Source of the DNA: Ignatzschineria cameli
GTDB taxonomy: Bacteria; Pseudomonadota; Gammaproteobacteria; Cardiobacteriales; Wohlfahrtiimonadaceae
Assembly: GCF_003121895.1 (NCBI RefSeq)
Contig: NZ_QEWW01000006.1
Location: 1-64,000, forward strand
Length of the DNA: 64,000 bases
Reading direction: 5' to 3'
Shown here: in pieces, positions 46,569 through 55,816 of the stretch
Position numbering within the stretch: position 1 is the stretch's first letter
Layout of the letters: each line of letters starts with the position of its first letter
Translations under genes and position numbers: made by a program
The notes under the pieces: generated by a model
What the model was told of the DNA's origin: nothing
Database searches by the model: none
The model's input: the letters and a program-made list of their open reading frames with translations, nothing else

Positions 46569-47480
46569 ATGATGACCTTACTTCATAATATGGATTTTAA
46601 TGATCTGCAGATCTTCTGTAAGGCGGCTGAGAGCCGTAACTTTACAGATGCATCTATCGCCATTGGTGTAACGCCTTCTGCTGTGAGTAAAGCGATCTCT
46701 CGCTTGGAGCAGAAACTCAACATTAAACTGTTTCAGCGTTCTACCCGCTCGATGCGTTTAACAGAGGAGGGAAAGAGCTACTACCTTGTCTGTAAAGAGG
46801 CGATTGAGAATATCCGTGATATTGAACGGCAGATCAGTAGTAGCGGAGAGCTTCACGGTATCTTACGGATCAGTATGCCTGATAGCTATGGGATTAAGAA
46901 ATTTCTGCCGGCGATGACCCCTTTCTTAGATGCACACCATGAGAGTATTCAGTTAGAGGTCTCTTTGAGTAACTCTTATGTCAATTTTACAAAAGATGAA
47001 TTTGATCTTGCCATCCGGATTGGCGACCTTAAAGGGGATCGTTTGGTGGCAAAGGAGCTACATCGTGCGCAACTTAAATTAGTTGCCTCTCCCGAGTATC
47101 TTGCGCGCTATGGTCAACCTCAATCATTGGAAGATCTGCATCAAGCAGAGACAATCGCACTACGCTTTCCCCATACCGGGCAATTGTTACCGTGGGAGTT
47201 TGGCTTCGATTCAACCCCATTTCATTTTACTCCGGCCATGGTGCATTCAAACTCCTTAGGCGCATTTGAGACGGTTCTCAATGGTTTTGGGATTATGCAA
47301 TTTTTCGATTATGCCGTCGACCGTGAGATCGCATCGGGGCGGATTGTAGAACTCTTTCCGGAACATCGACCTCAGCCTAAAGCGGTTCATCTTGTCTATC
47401 CCGAAAGTCGTTACCTGCCGGCAACTGTTCGCTCATTGATTCAATATCTCGATGCGCGATTAAATAGTACTTCGATCTAG
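46569..47480 (+). CDS. LysR-family transcriptional regulator
   Basis: A 303-aa regulator: winged-helix at residues about 8-68 (DLQIFCKAAESRNFTDAS, TPSAVSKAISRLEQKLNIKL) and a substrate-binding domain from about 95 to the end. The ATG pair at 46569/46572 follows GGGAG; the true start may be either. As divergent neighbour of the nitroreductase it probably senses a redox-active or electrophilic compound, which is inference from position. Confidence 0.9.
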   Translation: MMTLLHNMDFNDLQIFCKAAESRNFTDASIAIGVTPSAVSKAISRLEQKLNIKLFQRSTRSMRLTEEGKSYYLVCKEAIENIRDIERQISSSGELHGILRISMPDSYGIKKFLPAMTPFLDAHHESIQLEVSLSNSYVNFTKDEFDLAIRIGDLKGDRLVAKELHRAQLKLVASPEYLARYGQPQSLEDLHQAETIALRFPHTGQLLPWEFGFDSTPFHFTPAMVHSNSLGAFETVLNGFGIMQFFDYAVDREIASGRIVELFPEHRPQPKAVHLVYPESRYLPATVRSLIQYLDARLNSTSI

Positions 47481-47502
47481 GAGATTTTCTAACGAAGAAT
47501 CC

Positions 47503-47531
47503 TCGACAATTATTGAGGGAGGATCTATAAT
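47503..47531 (+). promoter_or_regulatory. Promoter of the copper operon
   Basis: TCGACA at 47503-47508 and TATAAT at 47526-47531 with a 17-bp spacer; start of transcription near 47538. Confidence 0.6.
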
Positions 47532-47547
47532 TTTAACTCTTAATGAC

Positions 47548-47557
47548 TACAATTGTA
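47548..47557. promoter_or_regulatory. cop box (CopY operator)
   Basis: TACAATTGTA is a perfect match to TACANNTGTA, the operator bound by CopY repressors in enterococci and lactococci. It lies about 10 bp after the predicted transcription start, where a bound repressor would block the polymerase. Confidence 0.75.
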
Positions 47558-47646
47558 GCCATTGAAATGAAAAGAATATAGAAAAAGAATTAAAAGAGAA
47601 TCAAGAGAGAATGGCTTTAGAAAGGCAGGGAATGTTAAAAGAGAAG

Positions 47647-48126
47647 ATGACGATTGAGATTACCCCTTCTGAATGGGAAGTGATGCGTGTTCTATGGGCC
47701 AATGGAGTTGTCGGTAGCCGGGAGGTGACCCGGATTTTAACGAAAAAGAGATCATGGAAACCGACGACGATTAAGACGCTCTTGGCACGTTTAGTGGCAA
47801 AAGGAGCTGTCACCACAGAGCAGGTGGGAAATCGTTATCGTTATCGACCTAATATTGAAGAGGAGGAGGCTTGGGATAGTGCGGCCGCAACCCTCTTTAG
47901 TTTTGTTTGCGCTCGAGATCGGGCGGAGAAGATTGCGCGTCTATTGATGGCCTCCCCGTTAGAGCGAGCAGATATTACGCGGTTGAGAGAAGCTCTAGAA
48001 GTGGCGGAAGCGCAGGCGATTGAGCAGATCGATTGTGACTGTTTTGAGGGGCAATGTACCTGTCATTTAAAAGTAGTTCAGCACTGTTGTGCATCTATTG
48101 AGAGTGAAGAGAGAGGGGAGCAGTAA
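47647..48126 (+). CDS. copY: CopY-type copper-responsive repressor (BlaI/CopY family)
   Basis: A 159-aa repressor. Winged helix (ITPSEWEVMRVLWANGVVG, KPTTIKTLLARLVAKGAV) as in BlaI/MecI, then dimerisation and a C-terminal CDCFEGQCTC, the CxCx4CxC motif with which CopY binds Zn2+ or Cu+ (Cys130, 132, 137, 139 from this start). Cu+ displaces zinc and releases DNA in Enterococcus hirae. The ATG at 47647 gives the usual CopY N-terminus; one 12 codons earlier (47611) is possible. The stop overlaps the copA start as TAATG. Confidence 0.85.
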   Translation: MTIEITPSEWEVMRVLWANGVVGSREVTRILTKKRSWKPTTIKTLLARLVAKGAVTTEQVGNRYRYRPNIEEEEAWDSAAATLFSFVCARDRAEKIARLLMASPLERADITRLREALEVAEAQAIEQIDCDCFEGQCTCHLKVVQHCCASIESEERGEQ

Positions 48127-50486
48127 TGAGAAAGAGAGAGGAAGAGCGAGTACTCAACGATCGATCTGAGCATGCTTTTTTACGCTTGGCAATTACCGGC
48201 ATGACTTGTGCGAACTGCTCTGGGCGGATTGAGCGGGTCTTAGGGCGAAAGGCGGGCATCTACCGTGCTAATGTGAACTTAGCAAGTAAGCGGGGACTTT
48301 TTGAATATGATCCGACTCAAATCACGCCGGAAGCGATTATCGCTCATATTGAGAAGACAGGATTTGGGGCAATACTCGATGATAAAGCACATCAAGCGGT
48401 CTTGCAGAGTGCTGAAGCGAAGGCGACAGAGAAGATGCGTTGGGAGCTGATCATTAGCGCGATCTTAAGTGCGCCGATGCTCCTTGGGATGATAGCGATG
48501 ATGCTCGGCAGCGAGGCGAGTTGGGTTCACTTTGTCCATCTTCCTTGGGTGCAGCTTCTCTTAACCACGCCGATTCAATTGGGTATTGGTGCGCGGTTTT
48601 ATCGTGCCGGTTGGGCATCATTACGGGCAAAAGCACCAAGCATGGATCTTCTTGTCGCGATGGGGACAACTTCAGCTTATCTCTACAGTTTCTACAATGG
48701 CTTTTTAGGGGGCGATCCAACCCATCTCTATTTTGAAAGTAGTGCGGTAATTATTACTCTGATTCTATTGGGGAAATATTTTGAAGAGCGGGCAAAAAAT
48801 CGAACAGGCGAAGCGATTCGTTCATTAATGTCGCTACAGGCACAAACGGCGCTACGAATCGATCCCTCACAAACGGGACAATACTATATTGAAGTTCCCA
48901 TCGATGCCGTTGTTGAAGGGGATCTTCTTCTAGTACATCCCGGTAAGAGTATTCCTGTTGATGGCGTTGTAATCTCGGGGCATTCAACAGTAGATGAGAG
49001 CATGTTAACCGGTGAGAGTCTGCCGGTTGATAAGGGTGAAGAGGATCTACTCTATAGCGGGACACTCAATCAGAGTGGTGCGCTGGTGATGAAGGCATTA
49101 AAGCGGGAAGAGGAGAGTACTCTCTCGAAAATTATTGCTTTAGTGAATGAGGCACAGGGTAGTAAAGCGCCGATTCAGCAATTGGCTGATCAAATCTCGG
49201 CAATCTTTGTGCCGGCGGTGATTCTAATTGCATTGGTCACGCTCTTGATCAGCCGTATCGTATTAGGTGAGTGGGGCGACGCGATTATGCATAGTGTGGC
49301 CGTTTTAGTAATCGCTTGTCCTTGTGCATTAGGCTTAGCGACACCTACGGCGATTATGGTGGGGACAGGCGTTGGAGCTCGGCAGGGGATCTTAATTAAA
49401 AATGGCGAGGCTTTGGAGCGGGTTGCGAAGTGTCGTACGATCGTTTTAGATAAGACGGGGACTATTACAGCAGGAACACCGGAGGTGAAACATTTTGCTC
49501 TCAATCCGGATGTTTTCGATCCCAATTTAGGAGCAAGTACAGATGCAGGAGAGAAGATATTAAAGATCTTAGTTGCTTTAGAATCCCACTCTGAGCATCC
49601 TTTAGCAAAGGCGATAGTCAGCTATGGTGATCAAGAGGTAACGCGGCAGCAAGAAGCGGGGCAATCAGCGGCAGGCAGCAATAGCGATTCGCTTCCAATT
49701 GTTGAGAATTTTCAAGCTTTAGTGGGGGCAGGGTTAACCGGCATTATTGAAGGAGATACCTATTTTGTCGGTTCTCCTCGATTAATGGCTGCGCGGAATA
49801 TCGATTTGACTCCTTTAGCACCGCTTATTGAGCAACATGAATCGCAAGGTGAAACGGTGGTCTTGATGAGCCGAGAGGATCAACTGATGGCGCTGGTTGC
49901 GATTGCTGATCCTGTTAAAGAGAGTTCTGCCGGGGCTATTGCTCACTTAAAAGCGCGTGGAATTAAGGTCTTGATGTTAACTGGAGATAATCAGCGCACT
50001 GCCGAGAAGATTGCTTGCGAGGTGGGATTAAATTGTGATGAGATTCGCGCAGAGCTAAAACCGGAGGATAAGGCTGCAATAATCTCAGAGTTACAGCAAT
50101 CGGGAGAGCGTGTGGCGATGGTGGGTGATGGAATGAATGATGCCCCTGCACTTGCGCTTGCTGATATCGGCATTGCGATGGGAACAGGGACAGATATAGC
50201 GATGGAATCGAGTGATGTGACCATTATGAATGGTGATTTGAGTTCATTGCCTAAGATGATTACCCTTTCAGAAGGGACGATGCGGAAGATTCGTCAAAAT
50301 CTCTTTTGGGCCTTTATCTATAATGTGATCGGAATCCCCTTTGCCGCACTCGGTTTTTTAAGTCCTATTTTAGCCGGTGGCGCGATGGCATTTAGCTCTG
50401 TCAGCGTTCTATTAAATTCACTTAGCCTCAATCGTCTTAACTTGGATCGTTTTCGCGCTCACACTCCTAAAAAATTGAAAGATTAG
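48126..50486 (+). CDS. copA: Copper-exporting P1B-type ATPase
   Basis: A 786-aa Cu+ exporter. One N-terminal heavy-metal domain (GMTCANCSG, Cys28/Cys31), membrane motif ACPCALG (CPC near residue 399), actuator LTGES, phosphorylation site DKTGT (Asp about 442), the HP of SEHPLAKAI, and GDGMNDAPAL. The seventh helix YNVIG and final SSVSVLLNSLSLNRL are typical of CopA. It pumps Cu+ from the cytoplasm to the periplasm. Co-transcribed with and overlapping copY by one base. Confidence 0.96.
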   Translation: MRKREEERVLNDRSEHAFLRLAITGMTCANCSGRIERVLGRKAGIYRANVNLASKRGLFEYDPTQITPEAIIAHIEKTGFGAILDDKAHQAVLQSAEAKATEKMRWELIISAILSAPMLLGMIAMMLGSEASWVHFVHLPWVQLLLTTPIQLGIGARFYRAGWASLRAKAPSMDLLVAMGTTSAYLYSFYNGFLGGDPTHLYFESSAVIITLILLGKYFEERAKNRTGEAIRSLMSLQAQTALRIDPSQTGQYYIEVPIDAVVEGDLLLVHPGKSIPVDGVVISGHSTVDESMLTGESLPVDKGEEDLLYSGTLNQSGALVMKALKREEESTLSKIIALVNEAQGSKAPIQQLADQISAIFVPAVILIALVTLLISRIVLGEWGDAIMHSVAVLVIACPCALGLATPTAIMVGTGVGARQGILIKNGEALERVAKCRTIVLDKTGTITAGTPEVKHFALNPDVFDPNLGASTDAGEKILKILVALESHSEHPLAKAIVSYGDQEVTRQQEAGQSAAGSNSDSLPIVENFQALVGAGLTGIIEGDTYFVGSPRLMAARNIDLTPLAPLIEQHESQGETVVLMSREDQLMALVAIADPVKESSAGAIAHLKARGIKVLMLTGDNQRTAEKIACEVGLNCDEIRAELKPEDKAAIISELQQSGERVAMVGDGMNDAPALALADIGIAMGTGTDIAMESSDVTIMNGDLSSLPKMITLSEGTMRKIRQNLFWAFIYNVIGIPFAALGFLSPILAGGAMAFSSVSVLLNSLSLNRLNLDRFRAHTPKKLKD

Positions 50487-50578
50487 TGAGTAATAGTTTT
50501 GGAGTGTATAAACGCATAATCCCACAACTGACTCATTGTTATTGTTGAAGAGATAGAGCAATAAGAAGGTTAGTGGAG

Positions 50579-50967
50579 CTGTGGGAGAGAACGAGCTCAT
50601 TCTTATAACAAGCGTATGCCCGCAGATTGGCATCGATGATGTCTATTTGCCGGCACGTGATTGATGAAAGAGCGCGATGGTGAGATCCGGCAACTCATCA
50701 GCTTTTATCGGTTTCAACAGATAAGAGAATTTGTGGGGTCGAGGGGCCGACTATTTTGCGCTTATAACAAGCGTATGCCCGCAGATTGGCATCGATGATG
50801 CCTATTTGCCGGCACGTGATTGATGAAAGAGCGTGATGGTGAGATCCGGCAACTGATCAGCCTCTCTTATCTCAATGGTTAATCACCATTTAGGGGATGT
50901 TGCTGAATATGGAAGATTATATCTGCCGGCACATAGTTTTGGAGTATATAAACGTATAATCCCGCAA
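50579..50967 (-). repeat. 47-bp palindrome cluster 7 (A, B, A, B, B)
   Basis: A 50579-50625, B 50647-50693, a worn A about 50738-50784, B 50806-50852 and a shorter B variant 50923-50967. A partial copy of the last (TTTTGGAGTGTATAAACGCA) also lies at about 50500. The elements fill the gap between copA and the NSS symporter gene; no gene seen there. Confidence 0.82.
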
Positions 50968-51041
50968 CTCAACAGCCTCTGTTATGTAATTCAACAGATT
51001 GGAAGGCTGTGCTGCGTTGCGGGAAATTCGCGATGCTCTAT

Positions 51042-52400
51042 TTATGCAAATGAGAAAGCGAAGATAAGAAGAATCAATGCCGGAATCACAAACTTGATGT
51101 GATAGAAGAGTATCGGCGCAATTTTCTGATTAATCGTTCCTCCATTGGTCAACTCTTTGAGTGCAATATCACGCTTTAAGACAAAGCCGATAAAGATTGC
51201 CGAGAGAAGACTGGTGGTGATAAAGAGAATATTCGCACTGATATAGTCAAAGGCATCAAAGATATTCATTCCAAAGATACGAACATTGCTCCAGCTACTC
51301 TCTGCCAAAATACTTGGAATATTCCCGAAGATAAAGATCGTTCCAAGTGTAATGAAGGTTGCCATAGCGCGCTGCATCTTAAACTTCTCGATTAGTGTTG
51401 TAATGGTCACTTCATAGATTGTTAATGAGGTGGTCAATGCCGCTAATAGTAGAAGTAGGAAGAAGAGTGTGGCAAAGAAGCCGCCGAGAGGAATCGTTGA
51501 GAAGACTGCCGGAAGCGCTTGGAAGACAAGTGATGGACCGGAGGTCGGCTCAATGCCAGCAGAAAAGAGTGCCGGGAAGATAATAAAGCCGATAGCAAGT
51601 GGAATGAGCGTATTGATAATTCCTGCACTAATACTAATGCCGACAAGATTCTCTTTCTTATTGAGATAGGAGGAGAGCGTCACCATGACACCAAAACCGA
51701 TACTTAGCGCAAAGAAGACCTGTCCTAATGCGAGCAGAATTACTTGTGAATTGATCTTACTAAAGTCAGGAATAATATAGAATTTCACCCCTTCTAGTGC
51801 GCCAGGAAGGAAGAGCGCTCTTACCATTAATGCTAAAACAAGAATGAGGAAGACCGGCATTACCCAACGAATCACGCGCTCAATACCATCGATAACACCT
51901 TTAACTAAGATGTAGTAGTTTACAGCGACAAAGATAAAGGTGTAGAGCGTCATCTTCCAGGGGCTATTTGTTGAGGTCTCAAAGAAGTTTTTCGCCTCCT
52001 CTGCACTTAAGGGTGTGGAGAGGTCGATCTCCCCAAGAGAAATACCGCCGATATAGCTCATGACCCAGCCACCAAGCACCATGTAGTAGGCGAGGATGCC
52101 AAATGCGCCTAAAATCGCAATAATTCCCACGCCTTTCCATAATTTTGAGATGGGGCGATCTAAACCTTTTCCACTGAAGGAGTCAACCACGTTGGTATGG
52201 AGTCGACGCCCAATAAGGTGTTCAGCGACCAACATTGGGACACCAAGGATCAACATTGCGATAAAGAAGACAAAGAGATAAGCTCCTCCCCCATTTTCAC
52301 CAACAAGATAAGGGAAGCGCCAAGTAGCACCAAAGCCGATCGTCGCACCTGCGACGGTAGAGATATAGATTAGTTTATTGCTCCAATTTTCGCGAGCCAT
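51042..52400 (-). CDS. NSS-family sodium-dependent amino-acid/amine transporter
   Basis: A 452-aa neurotransmitter:sodium symporter (SNF, LeuT fold). TVAGATIGFGATWRFPYLVGENGGGAYL is the family TM1 signature with the Na+ and substrate sites. About 11-12 helices follow. Bacterial members carry amino acids such as tryptophan, tyrosine or leucine; specificity is not visible. TAGGAGGAG precedes the ATG. Single gene. Confidence 0.9.
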   Translation of the reverse strand: MARENWSNKLIYISTVAGATIGFGATWRFPYLVGENGGGAYLFVFFIAMLILGVPMLVAEHLIGRRLHTNVVDSFSGKGLDRPISKLWKGVGIIAILGAFGILAYYMVLGGWVMSYIGGISLGEIDLSTPLSAEEAKNFFETSTNSPWKMTLYTFIFVAVNYYILVKGVIDGIERVIRWVMPVFLILVLALMVRALFLPGALEGVKFYIIPDFSKINSQVILLALGQVFFALSIGFGVMVTLSSYLNKKENLVGISISAGIINTLIPLAIGFIIFPALFSAGIEPTSGPSLVFQALPAVFSTIPLGGFFATLFFLLLLLAALTTSLTIYEVTITTLIEKFKMQRAMATFITLGTIFIFGNIPSILAESSWSNVRIFGMNIFDAFDYISANILFITTSLLSAIFIGFVLKRDIALKELTNGGTINQKIAPILFYHIKFVIPALILLIFAFSFA

Positions 52401-52576
52401 AACTCCTCCTAAAGAAATTTATTAGTTTTATACGATAGGCATCATTATTAACATAGATTCTCTTTTGATGTGAGATTGATTAGTAACCATCTGTTTTATC
52501 AGTGAGACATTTTAGGGAGAATGATGCGAGCTGAATAGCATTTTTATGGGGATCATCCATATAGAATAGCGCCAAT

Positions 52577-52613
52577 AAAAAAGAGCAGACCGATATATAT
52601 GATCTGCTCTTTT
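52577..52613. terminator. CoA-transferase terminator
   Basis: AAAAGAGCAGA pairs with TCTGCTCTTTT; T-rich on both strands, between the CoA-transferase and NSS genes. Confidence 0.8.
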
Positions 52614-52736
52614 GTTGATATTTAAATGATATTTAAATGATATCAAAACAATATCAAAACGATATCAATATCAATATGATTAATATGACTCTTTTAAGCA
52701 ACTTTCCGAAGGGATCTTGCGTGTTGAAAGAGGCGC

Positions 52737-54257
52737 TTACTTCTCGTCGAGAAGCATGGTGCCTTTTTCAGCGAGGTTGATATGCCATGAGAATGCTTCA
52801 TCAAGAAGATGTGGAGTATTACCGCCACGTTTTGCTTTAGCATCTTCAAAGTATTTACGTGCTTGCGCTTTATATTTCGGATGCATACAGTTTTCAATAA
52901 TCTTCTCTGCTGCATCTGTTGGGCAAAGACCACGAATATCCGCATAACCTTGCTCGGTTACGATCACATCAACTTCATGGTTAGTGTGGTCAACGTGAGT
53001 TACAAATGGAACGATCGTTGAGATATTGCCATCTTTCGCTGTCGATTGTGTAACGAAGATAGTAATACGTGCGTTACGAGCAAAGTCTGCTGAACCGCCG
53101 ATACCATTCATAACATGAGTACCACTAACGTGTGTTGAGTTAACGTTACCGTAGATATCTACCTCTAACGCCGTGTTGAAGGCGATAACGCCGAGACGAC
53201 GAATCACCTCAGGATGGTTTGTGATCTCTTGCGGGCGGAAAAGGATCTTATCTTTATATTTTTCAAGATCTGATGCTAAGTTATCAACACGTTTTTTCGA
53301 GAGTGAAAATGCTGTTGCTACCGCAAAATCAACAACGCCTGCATCGATTAGATCAAAGATACCATCTTGTAATACTTCAGAAGCAACGACTAAGTTTTTG
53401 AAGCGATCAGATTTCGCCATACCACTTAAGACCGCATTTGCAACAGAACCGACGCCTGATTGCAGGGGTGCAAGGTTAGGACCTAAACGACCCTCTTCCA
53501 CCTCGTTTGCTAAGAACTCTAATAAGTTATCGGCAATTGCTTGAGTCTCTTCGTTTGGTTCAAAGAGTGGTGAAGGGATGTCAGGACGATCAGAGAGAAT
53601 CACACCGCGAACTTTTGCCGGATCTACCTTAATTCCGATAGAACCGATACGCTTGCTAAGATCATCATAGACAGGAATCGCTTCACGATTATCACCTTGA
53701 TCTTTTGGAAGATAGATATCATGAATTCCTTCATAGCTATCGGGTGTGCTTGTATTGAGTTCAATGATCACGTGATCTGCTTTCTCAACAAAGATGGGTG
53801 AGTTACCCACAGATCCTGTAGGGATAATTAATCCATCTTCGGTAATTGCCGCAGCTTCAATAACCGCATAATCAACTTTTCCGAGATTGCCTTGACGAAT
53901 TGTCTCTGCAGTGTGTGAGAGATGTTGGTCAATATACTTCATCTCGCCACTATTGATCTTTTTACGCATAACCGGATTGGCTTGATAAGGGAGGCGAAGA
54001 TTGATGATATCCGCTTCTGCCATCGCTTGGTCAGCATCAGGACCTAATGATGCACCGGTAAAGATATTGACTTTAAACTTCTCTTTTTTCCCTCTCTCTG
54101 AGAGCGCTTTAGGGAAGACTTTAGGCTCACCAAATAGGGTAAAGCCACTCATGCCGATGGTCATGCCATCTTCGATCCAAGAAGCGGCTTCTTCTGCTGA
54201 GACGATCTTGTCGAGAAACGCCTCATGGCGAATTTTTTTGCTTAAATCTGTACTCAT
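52737..54257 (-). CDS. aarC: Succinyl-CoA:acetate CoA-transferase
   Basis: A 506-aa class I CoA-transferase of the AarC/Cat1 group. It converts acetate and succinyl-CoA to acetyl-CoA and succinate, closing a modified TCA cycle. GMSGFTLFGEPKVFPKAL and PIFVEKADHVIIELN open it; LQSGVGSVANAVL and VASEVLQDG carry the likely catalytic Glu; HVMNGIGGSADFARNA and VTEQGYADIRGL are the C-terminal markers. Length equals AarC (505 aa). Together with actP it suggests active acetate use. Annotation as acetyl-CoA hydrolase would be the older name. Confidence 0.92.
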   Translation of the reverse strand: MSTDLSKKIRHEAFLDKIVSAEEAASWIEDGMTIGMSGFTLFGEPKVFPKALSERGKKEKFKVNIFTGASLGPDADQAMAEADIINLRLPYQANPVMRKKINSGEMKYIDQHLSHTAETIRQGNLGKVDYAVIEAAAITEDGLIIPTGSVGNSPIFVEKADHVIIELNTSTPDSYEGIHDIYLPKDQGDNREAIPVYDDLSKRIGSIGIKVDPAKVRGVILSDRPDIPSPLFEPNEETQAIADNLLEFLANEVEEGRLGPNLAPLQSGVGSVANAVLSGMAKSDRFKNLVVASEVLQDGIFDLIDAGVVDFAVATAFSLSKKRVDNLASDLEKYKDKILFRPQEITNHPEVIRRLGVIAFNTALEVDIYGNVNSTHVSGTHVMNGIGGSADFARNARITIFVTQSTAKDGNISTIVPFVTHVDHTNHEVDVIVTEQGYADIRGLCPTDAAEKIIENCMHPKYKAQARKYFEDAKAKRGGNTPHLLDEAFSWHINLAEKGTMLLDEK

Positions 54258-54685
54258 AGTTGTGATCCTCTTTAATTATATTTATCTTTTTTCTTAAAGT
54301 GCTTGTCATTACTAGAAGATCCCTCTATGTTGAAGGGTATTTATCCTCTTGGTAACGTTATTTTCGTTCCCACTAATATAGACAGATAACTCTCAATAGT
54401 TCAAGTGATAAAGTTGCCTTGCATCAAGGAGGCGATGATCAAATATTGCAGTAGATAGCCGTAGTGTGTGAGGAAATAGTCAAGATTTAATATTTTGATA
54501 AATGGCAGATTTTATCTTTATAGCAGGTTGATTTTGCTAAATATATATCTATAATTGCGCCCTTATCTTGTTAATATAGGTTGTTTCGATCTTATTTCTA
54601 TTTTGATTTATAGTATACTCCTCGTTTTTATATGTTTTGTAAGATATCTATCCTATTTTATATTCGGTTTTAGGAACGTTGAGTA

Positions 54686-54717
54686 CTCTAAAAGAGTTCA
54701 ATTGAGCTCTTTTAGAG
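54686..54717. repeat. 32-bp palindrome
   Basis: CTCTAAAAGAG at the left and CTCTTTTAGAG at the right with TCAATTGA at the centre; only one position pair (T-G) is not complementary. No T run follows, so a simple terminator is unlikely; an operator or structured RNA is possible. Confidence 0.7.
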
Positions 54718-55588
54718 CGAAGATGGAGCAATTATCGGGAGATAATAGAGATATTTTGGGCAAAAGCCATAATATTCATTGCATATTTTGAGTGATATAT
54801 TAAATTAAATAGCATAAAAAATATGATATTAAGCTATTGAGTTATTGAGAATTCTTTTGGGATTTTTATTTTAAGATGTTGTCGACATGCACTATTAAAT
54901 AGACAATTTTTTCAATTGTCGATTAAAATCTATCAATGCATTTTAGGTGTGCATTTTAAGGGGTCTTATCTCATTGATTGAAATAGGGAGCTACAGTGGC
55001 TATAAAAGGTATTTTTTTAAGATAAATCTTTTTAAGGTAAATCTTTCAAAACAGATCTTTTAAGGCAGATGTAGATCGATATTTTAAATCTCATCAACAT
55101 TAATCAGTAGGCATCTATTTAATATCAACCGATTATTCAGTTGGTGAGCTTTTATTGACTCTTAAAATTTATACGTAATTGATACGCAATTGATACTCTT
55201 TTAACAGAGAGCCTTTTTAACAATCTTACCTTTTTAATCAAAATGGATTTAATAAAAATGGCGACAGATTGAAGGAATATGCGTCGGAAGAGCATAAGTT
55301 AATATCAGTTAAAAGGGGCAAGAGGGCGAAAGTTTTAAAAGGGTGCCGGCTAAAGTATAGGTTGGAAAAATGGGTAAAGAGAGATTGAGAGAGATTAATT
55401 GAAAAGGGATTAAAAGGGGTTAAGAGAAATTAGCGAACCGGCAAGGTCAGAATAGATGGTGCTGAGGCAATATTTGAAAATAAACTATTTAAAATAAACT
55501 ATTAAAAATAGCTATTTTCAAAGGTGCTTTAAGAAATGTCTAAGTAGATAGCATAACGCCCCGATCGGAGATTGAGTATCAGCCTTAA

Positions 55589-55636
55589 TAACTAATTAGA
55601 TAACTAATTAGATAACTAATTAGATAACTAATTAGA
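55589..55636. repeat. 12-bp tandem repeat x4
   Basis: Four exact copies of TAACTAATTAGA, each itself containing the palindrome CTAATTAG, 180 bp before the rlmKL start. Confidence 0.92.
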
Positions 55637-55816
55637 GCGCTCTAGAGGCGTTATGAGCGGCACAACAAAAGAGTTGATGGATTCAGATCTGCTTAGAATG
55701 TTCAGTCTAATGTTCAGTTTAAAGGCTGATAGAGATGTAAGTATTGATCGATCGCGATGTGATCGATAAAAAGAAGTTTTATAAGTGATTATTAAGAGAG
55801 AGAAAGTAGACAAAGT

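Larger units (their letters stand above)
54258..55816. other. 1.5-kb gene-free region upstream of rlmKL
   Basis: No convincing gene on either strand. It contains a 32-bp near-perfect palindrome (54686-54717), a short inverted repeat GACAATT/AATTGTC (54902-54920), several imperfect direct repeats around 55000-55200, a worn palindrome remnant near 55345-55445 and a 4x12-bp tandem repeat (55589-55636). A 78-codon frame from a TTG at 54555 is not supported. The promoters of the CoA-transferase (left) and rlmKL (right) lie here. Confidence 0.55.

Noticed and set aside
54555..54791. 78-codon plus-strand frame beginning at TTG
   Set aside because: No ribosome site, hydrophobic start then random sequence, and it spans the 32-bp palindrome.
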